From the NCBI GenBank assembly GCA_944324495.1, contig CALUWN010000004.1, forward strand, positions 62,001 to 126,000: a DNA stretch of 64,000 bases, read 5' to 3'. Shown here piece by piece: positions 36,330 through 45,081 of the stretch. Origin of the DNA: an uncultured Mucispirillum sp. Its GTDB lineage: Bacteria; Chrysiogenota; Deferribacteres; Deferribacterales; Mucispirillaceae. Numbering within the stretch: the stretch's first letter is position 1; each line of letters opens with the position of its first letter. A program made the translations under genes and the position numbers. The notes beneath the pieces are model-generated. The model made no database searches, was not told where the DNA came from, and worked only from the letters and a program-made list of their open reading frames with translations.

Positions 36330-37328
36330 TCACCTTATAAGTTCGTTTTTAACTAATCTGGATAAATCCAAATCATCATAAAGTTCTTTAAAAAATATAT
36401 CTCTACACCTGTCATATTTTGGTGCAAAATGCCCAAAAGATACATACTCTGAGCCTGACTGCCTGTATATCTCTTTTGCAAGCCCTATAGATAAATGATT
36501 TTTTTCTATGGAATGAATAATATCATTTCCCATAAATACTGCTTCTATTAAAAGCAAAAAGCTATTTTTTGCTAAAGCTACTGCTTTCTTATAGTTTTCA
36601 TAACTTGGTGCAATATCTGTTATATATGTAATATCCTGAGCTGCAGGATATTCAACAACCATATCTTTTAATTCATTAATATAATACTTCTTTTTACCAG
36701 AAACAGTATCAACTTCTAATAAATCATTATCACTTTTATTTACCACTGCTTCTTTTAAATCTTTTGCCCAAATTCCATGTTTTAAGCCATATTCAGCCAT
36801 TTTATCTTTATTAAAAGAAATTCTTTCTGGCTCTTTTAATCTGTATCCTATGGAAGTTATACCATGGTCAAAAAATTCATATTGTAATGAAAAGCCATCA
36901 TCAAGTACGATTTTATCTATACTGCATACTTCTTCTTCAAAGCCATTTTTTGCAGAAAACAAAGCAGCCTTTATACCATTTCTACCAAGCTCTACTGCTT
37001 TAAATATAACATCATAATCACGAATTAAATTCCATGTATAACTGGAAAGCTTTCCTTTTACATTGTTAATAAAACCATCTGGACCAAAAAATGTAAATGT
37101 ATTACCAGAAAGAAGGCTTGTACGTAAAAACCTGTCAAACCCATTAAAATGGTCTATATGAGTATGGCTTATAAATACATAAGAAATATCATTAAGTTCA
37201 GAATTTTCAATATTTCCAAGCCTGCCACAGTCAAATAAAACAGCTTTTTTCATATATACATTACGTACAAATACACCGCTGTCATCAAATGGAGAATTTA
37301 CCCGTCTAATATAATAATTTGATTTCAT
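36330..37328 (-). CDS. Metallo-beta-lactamase fold hydrolase (RNase Z-like)
   Basis: A 332-residue metallo-beta-lactamase fold protein. The zinc motif is ISHTHIDHFNGFDRF (His-x-His-x-Asp-His, about residues 53-67). Asp in the ITDIAPSYE segment (about 240) and the final His in SFGHFAPKYD fit RNase Z-like members. An insert of about 100 residues between the motifs distinguishes it from true RNase Z (tRNA 3' endonuclease). The product may be a nuclease or another phosphodiesterase; the tRNA-binding exosite arm is not evident. It overlaps the kinase-like gene before it by four bases. Confidence 0.7.
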   Translation of the reverse strand: MKSNYYIRRVNSPFDDSGVFVRNVYMKKAVLFDCGRLGNIENSELNDISYVFISHTHIDHFNGFDRFLRTSLLSGNTFTFFGPDGFINNVKGKLSSYTWNLIRDYDVIFKAVELGRNGIKAALFSAKNGFEEEVCSIDKIVLDDGFSLQYEFFDHGITSIGYRLKEPERISFNKDKMAEYGLKHGIWAKDLKEAVVNKSDNDLLEVDTVSGKKKYYINELKDMVVEYPAAQDITYITDIAPSYENYKKAVALAKNSFLLLIEAVFMGNDIIHSIEKNHLSIGLAKEIYRQSGSEYVSFGHFAPKYDRCRDIFFKELYDDLDLSRLVKNELIR

Positions 37329-38869
37329 TTTGTTAAATATTTATATATTGTTTTTACATTATCAGCAACACTGCCAGTTGTAATAATTTGTAAATCATAG
37401 GCTGGCATAGATGCACAACTTCTTTGTTTTTCTGCTATTTCCACCCTGCCATCTGTTACTGTTGTTTTATTTTCTCTTTTTAAAAGACGTTTATTTATTT
37501 CATCCTGCGGTGCATCAAAATTAATAAATGTAATATGCCCCACATTATGTTTTTTGTATTCCTGTAAATATTTATCTTTAGTAAAAGAAGCATCAACAAT
37601 GGATAATCTGCCAACTTTATGTTTTTCTTCAACATATTCACCAAGTTTATTATATAAAACAAGTGAATTTTCTTCTGTATATATGCCAGTACCCCAGTCT
37701 ATATACTGCCTGTCATCTTTTGAAAGCCCAGCTAATTCTTTTCTAATTACATCTGATACAAACAATGCAGCAGGATATTGGCAGGCAAAAGCATTTGCAT
37801 TTTTTGACTTACCAGTTCCCATAAGCCCATAAAATACTAGATTTTCCCTGCCCATAGATTTTGCATAAATTGCAGACATTCCAATAAGTTTATTTATTTC
37901 ATCTACTTTTTGCTGATAAAGCTCCCAACTTTCGTCTTTTGAAGTAACTAAAAAACATGTAACTTTAGCCCTTACATAAGCTAAATAACATCTATAATAA
38001 TTGATTAATTTTAAACTTTCTTCATCATTAAAAACACTTAAAAAACCTTTTAAAAAAGCATCAGACAAATCTATTCTACCCATACTGTCTAATTCCATGG
38101 ATAAAAACGATGCTTCTGATATTACATCATTAAACCTAAAACGCCTGTTAAATTCAATACAGTCAATTAAACCAACAGTATTATCATCATTAAAATAAAT
38201 ATGTTCTAATCGTAAATCACCATGACCGTTTTTTACATAACTATTTTCTGCACGTTTAATAAAAACTTCTTTATTCTCTTCAAGAAATTTGAGTGTTTGT
38301 TTTTGGATATAATCATAGCTTTGTTCATCTATAAATTTTGAAACATAAGGTTTTGTCTGTGAAAAATTTTCTTCTGCATTATACCTTACAACATGATAAT
38401 TGCTTTCAAAATCTTCGTCTTTTGGGGCTGGTTCTAAATTTTTTAAAAGAGTTGCTGTCTCTCTACCGATTTTTTCCATATCATTTGCATAAATAAGCCC
38501 ATGCTCTATACGATTTTGCAGGAAATCCTCATCTTTTATACGCTTCATTTTCAAAACATATTCCAGTGCTGTTAGAGAGCTTTCAACAGGCACAAGTGCA
38601 AAATCTTTTTCATTTTTTCTAACCAGCTTTAAAGCTTCTAAGTATACGCCTTTAGAAAATCTGTCATTTAAATCTTTTTCTAAAATAGTATACATTTTTC
38701 TACTTTTAGCAAGTTTATAATCTAAAAAACCTAAATCAACTGGTTTCTTTATTTTATACACATATTCATCGCCTATGATTGCATATGAAATATGTGTTTC
38801 TTTAACTATTTTTGCACCTGTAATATTTTGAACAATAATAACAGATGATGGATATTCCTGTTTACTCAT
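37325..38869 (-). CDS. Fusion of aminoglycoside phosphotransferase-like and AAA ATPase domains
   Basis: A 514-residue two-domain protein. The first ~330 residues resemble APH-type kinases: YVYKIKKPVDLGFLDY with the ATP-binding Lys, NGHGDLRLEHIYF (HGD catalytic loop, about 205-217) and GLIDCIEFN (DFG-like metal site). The last ~180 residues are a P-loop kinase domain with LVFYGLMGTGKSKNA (about 332-346). This pair is a known fusion of COG2187 and COG0645 type in many bacteria, and no substrate is established. Cotranscribed with MBL and hydrolase genes. Confidence 0.75.
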   Translation of the reverse strand: MSKQEYPSSVIIVQNITGAKIVKETHISYAIIGDEYVYKIKKPVDLGFLDYKLAKSRKMYTILEKDLNDRFSKGVYLEALKLVRKNEKDFALVPVESSLTALEYVLKMKRIKDEDFLQNRIEHGLIYANDMEKIGRETATLLKNLEPAPKDEDFESNYHVVRYNAEENFSQTKPYVSKFIDEQSYDYIQKQTLKFLEENKEVFIKRAENSYVKNGHGDLRLEHIYFNDDNTVGLIDCIEFNRRFRFNDVISEASFLSMELDSMGRIDLSDAFLKGFLSVFNDEESLKLINYYRCYLAYVRAKVTCFLVTSKDESWELYQQKVDEINKLIGMSAIYAKSMGRENLVFYGLMGTGKSKNANAFACQYPAALFVSDVIRKELAGLSKDDRQYIDWGTGIYTEENSLVLYNKLGEYVEEKHKVGRLSIVDASFTKDKYLQEYKKHNVGHITFINFDAPQDEINKRLLKRENKTTVTDGRVEIAEKQRSCASMPAYDLQIITTGSVADNVKTIYKYLTK

Positions 38870-38888
38870 AATGTTTACCTTTTATAAT

Positions 38889-39293
38889 TTATTTAGTACA
38901 AAGGAGTATATAGTAAACTCCCCCTGTTTCATCATAATAATCTGCTGCTTCTTCTGCATCATCAATCACAGAATTTGAGAACTGACGAGACTGAGAAGAA
39001 ATATTTTGTGAACTATCTAAAACATTACCATTATACGTTGTGGTATTTTTTTCAATATCCAGCTTATTACTAACTTTTACTTCCTGCATTTTAGATAACT
39101 CTGCCATAGCATTTATTCTTGCAATTTTTTTCTGTAATGCTTTATTATCGCCAGTTGCAGAGCCAACAGCACATACATCAAAACCATCTGCAGCAGGATT
39201 TAAAATCCATTCTGGTAATATTTCACCATACGATACTTTTGTCACTGATAAGAATATAATATTTATAAAAAAAAATAAATAAATATTTTTCAT
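38889..39293 (-). CDS. LPP20/FlgP-like exported protein 3
   Basis: A 134-residue exported protein with signal peptide cut near SYG-EILPEW. The mature part resembles the LPP20 family: LPEWILNPAADGFDVCAVGSATG, then KKIARINAMAELSKMQ, then a Gln/Ser/Asn-rich middle with a repeated 'SNKLDIEKNTT' type pattern. No lipobox cysteine, unlike its two upstream relatives. Third of three tandem paralogs. LPP20 relatives include FlgP, which builds outer-membrane flagellar disks in Vibrio and Campylobacter. Confidence 0.65.
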   Translation of the reverse strand: MKNIYLFFFINIIFLSVTKVSYGEILPEWILNPAADGFDVCAVGSATGDNKALQKKIARINAMAELSKMQEVKVSNKLDIEKNTTTYNGNVLDSSQNISSQSRQFSNSVIDDAEEAADYYDETGGVYYILLCTK

Positions 39294-39317
39294 TATTTTG
39301 CTCCAAAATAAATATTT

Positions 39318-39773
39318 TTATTCAGCAATCATATAAACATACATTACTTTAGTAACTGGATGAATCCATATTTCTTTAATATAGGCTTGAACATTATTAT
39401 TTGATTTAAAGGTTGATACAGAATTAACTTTTGTATCATTATATTTAGTTTGATTGGAAGCACTGGAAGAAACAACCATGACAGAATCAACTGATACACC
39501 TTTTTGCCTTGCGATTTCTTCTAATGCTCTTTTTGACGCAAGCTTACGCTGTCCACTAATACCATCAACATGAGCAGCACAGTAACCAACTCCCCCAATA
39601 ACACCATTTTTTGAAGGGTTTAGTATCCACTCTGGCATCGATACATTATTACTTATACTAGCACTTTTCCCATTATGGATAGACAAACATCCTGAACACA
39701 TAGTAACAAACAATAAAAGTATAAATAAATGGGAGAAAGATTTTATCTTTCTCCCTGTATTTCTAATATCCAT
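39318..39773 (-). CDS. LPP20/FlgP-like lipoprotein 2
   Basis: A 151-residue lipoprotein: hydrophobic segment HLFILLLFVTMCSGC ends in a lipobox, so Cys29 should be acylated. MPEWILNPSKNGVIGGVGYC, then GQRKLASKRALEEIARQKGV, then a polar Ser/Asn stretch and AYIKEIWIHPVTKVMYVYM follow, as in the LPP20 fold (about 110 residues). The start overlaps the preceding paralog by 11 bases and has no clear ribosome site, so it probably depends on coupled translation. A hairpin lies in its first codons. Confidence 0.7.
   Translation of the reverse strand: MDIRNTGRKIKSFSHLFILLLFVTMCSGCLSIHNGKSASISNNVSMPEWILNPSKNGVIGGVGYCAAHVDGISGQRKLASKRALEEIARQKGVSVDSVMVVSSSASNQTKYNDTKVNSVSTFKSNNNVQAYIKEIWIHPVTKVMYVYMIAE
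39731..39755 (-). repeat. Hairpin inside the start of the second LPP20-like gene
   Basis: GGGAGAAAGAT and ATCTTTCTCCC are perfect 11-bp arms around a 3-nt loop, located 7 to 14 codons into the coding region. It is not followed by a T-run, so it is more likely to affect translation or mRNA decay than to terminate transcription. Confidence 0.5.
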
Positions 39774-40362
39774 CTAACTGATTGTTTGGCGTATTCATTA
39801 CTTTATCTATTTCTTTATCCATTTCTTTTAAAGCATCTTTTGCTTGGATTTGCTGCCAAACTGCCTGTTCGTTACGATAGCTTGATGTAATCTGATTTTT
39901 AATATCTTCTTTAATTCCCGGAGCATCAGCCACTACAAGAACAAAAAGTTCATTACATTCTGATGAAATCCACTGTTCTTTTGATTTAGAACCAGTTATA
40001 GTTTGGTTTGCTAACTGACGAGATACACTTGAAGATACTTTATCTACAGTTTGAGAGTCACCTACACCTGTAGTTTGAGTAAAATTCTTAACCATGTTAG
40101 AAACTTTTAGCTCTAAAATACGTGCAATTTCATCTCTACCATTTGCCATTGCTTCATTTCTTGCAAAAGAAAGACCAGCATTACCTATCTGAGCACTGCC
40201 AACAGCAGAAAGACCGCCTTCAGCACCACCATTTAACACCCATGCTGGAGCACCTTCATAGCATTTACTAATTTTTGCAGCTGAAACACCAGAGCCTTTA
40301 GAAGTACAACCAGCCACAGCAAAAGCCATTACTACTAAAACAATTAAAAAGGTTTTTTTCAT
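39763..40362 (-). CDS. LPP20/FlgP-like lipoprotein 1
   Basis: A 199-residue lipoprotein with a signal peptide and lipobox (FAVAGC, Cys19). The family pattern is clear: APAWVLNGGAEGGLSAVGSAQ, then LSFARNEAMANGRDEIARILELKV, then a polar region, then ELFVLVVADAPGIKEDI. A C-terminal helix of about 45 residues (NEQAVWQQIQAKDALKEMDKEI) is added, longer than in the other two paralogs. It follows the FlgT-like gene by 52 nt. FlgP of Vibrio and Campylobacter belongs to the same family. Confidence 0.75.
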   Translation of the reverse strand: MKKTFLIVLVVMAFAVAGCTSKGSGVSAAKISKCYEGAPAWVLNGGAEGGLSAVGSAQIGNAGLSFARNEAMANGRDEIARILELKVSNMVKNFTQTTGVGDSQTVDKVSSSVSRQLANQTITGSKSKEQWISSECNELFVLVVADAPGIKEDIKNQITSSYRNEQAVWQQIQAKDALKEMDKEIDKVMNTPNNQLDGY

Positions 40363-40414
40363 GTAATACCTCCACTAGATATAAATATAACTAATTTTTT
40401 GTTATATGCAACCT

Positions 40415-41521
40415 TTATTTTCTAATGATTAACTCATTATCATTTAACTTTACAACTCTATATTTATTTTCTCTTTCCAAAAACATACCCAGATATAGTG
40501 CTTTTTCTGGATAATTTACAGCCAGTGATGTATTATTTAACTCTTTCACACCCAGCACAAATGGAATATGTTTTAATTCATTTCGTAGCTCGTTTAAATC
40601 ATCAATATTTGTATTGCTGCCAGTTAAAACAACACGTATATATTTTTTATCACTATCTAATAATGACTCAGACACCTGAGAAACCATTTGCATTGCACCA
40701 GTTTCTGAAATATTTTTATATGCCCTGGTTGCAGCATCATCCATGGATACACCTTGGCCTCTACCAGAAAGAGTATCACCTTTTATAACTTTCAAATCAT
40801 TATCTAATAATTTCCACGTAAGTTCAGCAGATACCATTTGTATATTAAATTTACCATAACCAGTATTGCTTCCTTTATCTAATATAAACAAACTACCAAG
40901 CAAAATGTTCTGACATTTATAATTTTTTAACATATTTGCTAAAATTGTTTTATCATTATTTTTTATAGCCGCTAGAAAATCTTTAGTATTAATCTTATTA
41001 TAGTCAACTTCTACAACATCAAAACCATTTTCATTTAATAAAGAAATAGTTTTTAATGTATAGCTGTTATTAAAATCAACTCTATTATCTGGTATAACAC
41101 CAGCTATTAATACGCATATCTGCTTATTACCAGATGCAACTTTTTCATCTTTTACTTTATCTATAACAGTTGCTTCTATTTTTACATAATATTTATCGCC
41201 TGCTACTTTTTCCTCTATTACTTTATAAGATGAAACTGTCGCAGATAATTCTGTCTTTATTGCTTCATCAATTATTTTTGAATTATTTATAATAGTATCA
41301 ACTTTAACATTAGCAGCACTTTCACCTTCAACTGCTGCCCACTTTGCCCTAATTAGTGCCATAGATTTAGCTGTTTTAATATCATTATCTTTAATAACAG
41401 CTTCACCTTCACCTACTACTGTACTAGCAAAAATTATACCATTATTACTTAAAACAAATAATATTACAGCTAATAATATACCAAATTTAGTATTGGAAAA
41501 TAGCTTATTTATTAATTTCAA
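40415..41521 (-). CDS. FlgT-like periplasmic protein
   Basis: A 368-residue exported protein (signal segment residues 15-32). The N-terminal domain VVGEGEAVIKDNDIKTAKSMALIRAKWAAVEGESA is like the N-domain of FlgT and of LPP20 proteins. A middle domain (about 125-250, ICVLIAGVIPDNR) and a C-terminal domain (290-368, RVVLTGSNTNIDDLNELRNEL) follow, the three-domain plan of Vibrio FlgT, which assembles the flagellar H/T ring. The TTG start overlaps the UDG gene by 17 bases. Neighbouring LPP20-like genes support a flagellar outer-ring role. Confidence 0.6.
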   Translation of the reverse strand: MKLINKLFSNTKFGILLAVILFVLSNNGIIFASTVVGEGEAVIKDNDIKTAKSMALIRAKWAAVEGESAANVKVDTIINNSKIIDEAIKTELSATVSSYKVIEEKVAGDKYYVKIEATVIDKVKDEKVASGNKQICVLIAGVIPDNRVDFNNSYTLKTISLLNENGFDVVEVDYNKINTKDFLAAIKNNDKTILANMLKNYKCQNILLGSLFILDKGSNTGYGKFNIQMVSAELTWKLLDNDLKVIKGDTLSGRGQGVSMDDAATRAYKNISETGAMQMVSQVSESLLDSDKKYIRVVLTGSNTNIDDLNELRNELKHIPFVLGVKELNNTSLAVNYPEKALYLGMFLERENKYRVVKLNDNELIIRK

Positions 41522-42203
41522 GACCTAACTCCACCATCACTTTTTGTAAGTCCTTCCATGCATCTGCTTTTTTTGATGGATTTCTTAAAAGATAAGCAGG
41601 ATGAAACGTTGGTAAAACTTTATACCCATAAAAATCCTGCCAAGTACCCCTTAATTTACTTATACCTAGCTTTACTTTACCTTCAGGCTGCAATAAAAAA
41701 TTTAATGAAACAGAGCCTAAGCAAACAATTACTTCTGGATTAATGATTTGAATCTGGCTTCTAAGGTAACCTATACAGGCTTGAGCTTCTTCCATTAAAG
41801 GGTCTCTGTTTTCTGGTGGTCTGCACTTTACAATATTTGCAATAAATACATCTTTCCTAGATATTCCCATGGCTTCAATCATTTTCGTAAGTAATTGACC
41901 ACTTCTGCCAACAAAAGGAAGCCCTTGATTATCCTCTTCTGCTCCCGGCCCTTCCCCAATAAACATTAACCTAGCTTCAGGGTTGCCATCACCAAAAACT
42001 ATATTTTTCCTAGTAGAAGCAAGACCACATTTATTACAATTTTTAAAACTTTCTCTTAATTCTTGAAGCTGTATTTCTTTTGAATTTGGGCTACTAATAC
42101 TATTATTATTTATACTAATTTTACTGCCTGTTGTACTTTCAGATTTCATAATATCATCTATACCAAATAAAAGAGCTCTAGGGTTATTGAAAAAAGAACT
42201 CAT
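41505..42203 (-). CDS. Family 4 (iron-sulfur) uracil-DNA glycosylase
   Basis: DNA repair enzyme of 232 residues that removes uracil. Family 4 motifs: GEGPGAEED (83-91) for motif A and TFHPAYLLRNP for motif B. Cys56, Cys59, Cys127 and Cys143 are placed as in the [4Fe-4S] ligands of thermophilic UDGs. An N-terminal extension of about 45 residues, rich in Ser and Asn, precedes the core. First gene of the long minus-strand operon; a promoter with good spacing lies upstream. Confidence 0.9.
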   Translation of the reverse strand: MSSFFNNPRALLFGIDDIMKSESTTGSKISINNNSISSPNSKEIQLQELRESFKNCNKCGLASTRKNIVFGDGNPEARLMFIGEGPGAEEDNQGLPFVGRSGQLLTKMIEAMGISRKDVFIANIVKCRPPENRDPLMEEAQACIGYLRSQIQIINPEVIVCLGSVSLNFLLQPEGKVKLGISKLRGTWQDFYGYKVLPTFHPAYLLRNPSKKADAWKDLQKVMVELGLEINK

Positions 42204-42232
42204 AACTGATATCTCCTAAATATTCATAATAT

Positions 42233-42261
42233 CTTATATACTAATACATTAACTTTTTCAA
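42233..42261 (-). promoter_or_regulatory. Sigma-70 type promoter for udg-flgT-LPP20 operon
   Basis: On the minus strand TTGAAA (42256-42261) and TATAAG (42233-42238) are separated by 17 nt; the UDG start lies about 23 nt beyond the expected transcription start. Confidence 0.45.
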
Positions 42262-42282
42262 GTTAAATTATGCTTTATTAGC

Positions 42283-42311
42283 TTGACAAAAATATAAATT
42301 AGTTTTATTAG
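42283..42311 (+). promoter_or_regulatory. Sigma-70 type promoter for FmdE-like/ABC operon
   Basis: TTGACA (42283-42288), 17-nt spacer, TATTAG (42306-42311). The leader of about 40 nt contains a short TGCT-ACG-AGCA hairpin; no riboswitch was recognised. Confidence 0.5.
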
Positions 42312-42359
42312 TAACACATATATAAATCATCGTGCTACGAGCATTAAAGGGGGTATTAA

Positions 42360-42872
42360 ATGGATAATAAACTTTGGGAAAAAGCTGTAGAGTTTCATGG
42401 ACATGCGTGCCCCGGGCTTGCTATTGGGTTTCAAGCATCAATACTTGCTAAAAAGGTTTTAGAAATACACAATAATATTGAGGATGAAGATATTGTATGT
42501 ATTTCAGAAACTGATGCATGCGGAGTTGATGCTATCCAAGTAATCCTTAAAGCAACTATGGGAACTGGAGCGTTAAAAATTGATTATAAAGGCAAACAGG
42601 CTTTTAATATATATAATAGAAAAAATGGCAAAAGTGCAAGGTTTGTGTTAAATAATATAAAAGATTTTCAATCAAAAGAAGAGCGTATGAAATACATACT
42701 TTCTCAAGACCCGTCAGAATTATTTACCATAAAAAATACTACAAAAGATTTTCCAGCACGTGCAAAAATATATGATTCATATATATGCCATAAATGTGGT
42801 GAAAAAACAGCTGCTAATGCTGTAGATTTAGTGGATGGAAATTATATCTGTTTTTCTTGCAGGGAGATGTAA
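42360..42872 (+). CDS. FmdE-like protein
   Basis: A 170-residue FmdE-family protein. HGHACPG (residues 13-19) and TDACGVDAIQ (51-60) give the conserved metal-binding His and Cys residues, and the C-terminal zinc ribbon is CHKCGEK...CFSCREM. The family was named from formylmethanofuran dehydrogenase subunit E but is widespread without that enzyme. It heads an operon with a FecCD-type ABC importer, so a link to a metal such as molybdenum or tungsten, or to iron, is likely. Two bases separate it from the binding-protein gene. Confidence 0.8.
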   Translation: MDNKLWEKAVEFHGHACPGLAIGFQASILAKKVLEIHNNIEDEDIVCISETDACGVDAIQVILKATMGTGALKIDYKGKQAFNIYNRKNGKSARFVLNNIKDFQSKEERMKYILSQDPSELFTIKNTTKDFPARAKIYDSYICHKCGEKTAANAVDLVDGNYICFSCREM

Positions 42873-42873
42873 T

Positions 42874-44049
42874 ATGAAAAAAATACTTTCAATTTGCTTT
42901 ATATTTTTTGCTGTTAATCTTTATGCTCACACAATTACTGATATGCGTGGCAAACAAATAGAAATTCCTGAAAAACTAGAAAGAATTGCAACTATTGATG
43001 ATGGGTTTATTGAGGGAGTGATGACTCACCTTAATGTAATAGATAAAGTTGCAGCCATTGGCTCATGGAGTATGAAGCGAGATTATAAGTATGAATATGA
43101 AACTATTGATGGTAAAAAATACACCTTAAAAGGCTTAAACACAATGAAATATCTCCACCCATGGCTTAATGACATGCCATGTTTTAATTCTGCCCAAGGG
43201 GATATTTTAAATTATGAAACACTTGCAAATGCAAACCCACAGCTTGTTATTCTGCGAGTTGGTGACTGCACTGTTTCTGGTGGCTCATATTTTAGAGGTG
43301 GTGACCCTGCTCAGCTTGAAAGAACTATAGAGTCTATAGAATCTCTAGGTATACCACTTGTGGTACTTTTTTCACCAACATATTATCAAAAAGCAGAACT
43401 TTCCACTATGAAAGAAGAAATGCGGGTACTTGGTGATATTTTTAAACAGCGAGAAAAAGCTCTTGCCCTTTATGAATACCTAAACAGTATAGAAACTCTT
43501 GTAAAAGAAAGAACAAAAAACATTAAAAATAAAGCAAATGTTTTATATTTTGGGCTTAATTCTGCTGCAAGAAAACAAGGTGGGTCTGGTATGGTTTCAG
43601 GGATTACTACTCCAGAATCATATATTATTGAAAATATAGTAAATGCAAAAAACGCTTTTCGTGGTAAGGGAAATAATATCATATTAAGCGGTGAACAGCT
43701 GTATGCTATTGATCCAGATGTAATATTGCTGCCTACTCAAAATGGATACCACCCAGCAGAAGAATTATTAAGTGCTCCATATTATCAAAATTTAAGTGAA
43801 CTAAAAGCTGTAAAAAATAAACAAGTTTATCCACTTGCGTGGACTCCTATGAACTGCTCTCGCAGAGTGGAATATCCAATAGATATTATGATTATGGCAA
43901 AAGCCATATACCCAGAATTATTTAAAGATATTAAAGTACATGAATTTGTGCTTGATTTTTACAAAAAAGTATACCATGTAAATGATGAAAAAGCAAAAGC
44001 ACTACGCAAAGAACAACTTTTAGACTGGACTATAAAGCATGATTTTTAA
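42874..44049 (+). CDS. ABC transporter periplasmic binding protein (Fe/B12/Mo class)
   Basis: A 391-residue binding protein with a signal peptide (MKKILSICFIFFAVNLYAH). ITDMRGKQIEIPEKLERI is the usual class III start. The GVMTHLNVIDKVAAIG and ETLANANPQLVILR segments match the BtuF/FepB/MolA fold. An extra loop near residues 60-100 contains HPWLNDMPCF. The class transports siderophores, cobalamin, haem or molybdate/tungstate (as in MolBCA), so the ligand is open. The ATG at 42874 is preferred because the signal peptide starts there; the frame extends further upstream into fmdE. Confidence 0.82.
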   Translation: MKKILSICFIFFAVNLYAHTITDMRGKQIEIPEKLERIATIDDGFIEGVMTHLNVIDKVAAIGSWSMKRDYKYEYETIDGKKYTLKGLNTMKYLHPWLNDMPCFNSAQGDILNYETLANANPQLVILRVGDCTVSGGSYFRGGDPAQLERTIESIESLGIPLVVLFSPTYYQKAELSTMKEEMRVLGDIFKQREKALALYEYLNSIETLVKERTKNIKNKANVLYFGLNSAARKQGGSGMVSGITTPESYIIENIVNAKNAFRGKGNNIILSGEQLYAIDPDVILLPTQNGYHPAEELLSAPYYQNLSELKAVKNKQVYPLAWTPMNCSRRVEYPIDIMIMAKAIYPELFKDIKVHEFVLDFYKKVYHVNDEKAKALRKEQLLDWTIKHDF

Positions 44050-45073
44050 AAAAATAATAGATGCAGATAAAAGAAATTTATATATACTTTTACTTATTAT
44101 ATTATTAATATGCACAATATTATTCTCTATTATTTCAGGAAACTCTCACCTTTCCCCTACAACTGTATTAAATATTATACTATATAAAATAACAGGAATA
44201 TCATTTGGTGAAATAAGCTCAAGAGATATAGCAATTGTATGGAATATGCGTATGCCTAGGGTGCTTATGGCTATCCTTGCAGGCACTGCTCTTGCCACTG
44301 CAGGAGCTTTATATCAAGGATGTTTTCGTAACCCACTGGTTGAGCCTTTTATACTTGGTGCATCTTCTGGAGCAAGTTTTGGGGCAGCACTAGCTATAGT
44401 TTTTCCATCTATTTTTCTCCCTATTCATATTTCTGCTTTTATATTTGCACTTTTTGCAGTATTAGCAGCATATATGCTGTCTCGCCAAAAGGGGGAAATA
44501 AACAGTGTTGGGCTTGTATTATCTGGTGTAATAATTGGCTCTGTATTTTCAGCTCTTGTTTCCATAATGAAATATTTATCAGAAGATACACAGTTAAGAG
44601 AGATTACATTTTGGATGATGGGCGGGCTTTATCATGCTGCATGGAATGATGTTTATATTAATGCCATTGTTATTATAATGTGCTTTATTACTGCTTGGAT
44701 ACTGTCATGGAAACTAAACCTAATTTCCATAGGGGATGAAGAAGCAAAAAGTTTAGGTATAAACCCAGATAAATATAAAACCATATTTATAATCACTGCC
44801 ACATTGATGACGGCAGTATGCGTTTCTACAGTCGGTATTATTGCATGGGTTGGCTTAATGATGCCACACGCTGCAAGACTTTTAACAGGGCCAGATAACA
44901 GGTATGTTATACCACTTGCAAGCCTTGGGGGAGCAGTATATTTGCTGATTTGCGATACAATTGCAAGAACGCTTACTATGGGAGAAATACCTATTGGTAT
45001 TATAACTTCTATTATTGGTGCACCATTTTTAATATGGATTTTACGTGCTAAAAGTGGCAGACTTTTTTTATAG
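44039..45073 (+). CDS. ABC transporter permease (FecCD/BtuC family)
   Basis: A 344-residue permease with about 10 hydrophobic segments. NMRMPRVLMAILAGTALATAGALYQGCFRNPLVEP is the classic BtuC/FecCD N-terminal signature, and GIIAWVGLMMPHAARLLTGPDNR carries the loop that contacts the ATPase. Works as a homodimer with the adjacent ATPase. It overlaps the binding-protein gene by 11 bases. Confidence 0.92.
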   Translation: MIFKKIIDADKRNLYILLLIILLICTILFSIISGNSHLSPTTVLNIILYKITGISFGEISSRDIAIVWNMRMPRVLMAILAGTALATAGALYQGCFRNPLVEPFILGASSGASFGAALAIVFPSIFLPIHISAFIFALFAVLAAYMLSRQKGEINSVGLVLSGVIIGSVFSALVSIMKYLSEDTQLREITFWMMGGLYHAAWNDVYINAIVIIMCFITAWILSWKLNLISIGDEEAKSLGINPDKYKTIFIITATLMTAVCVSTVGIIAWVGLMMPHAARLLTGPDNRYVIPLASLGGAVYLLICDTIARTLTMGEIPIGIITSIIGAPFLIWILRAKSGRLFL

Positions 45074-45081
45074 GTAATAAT

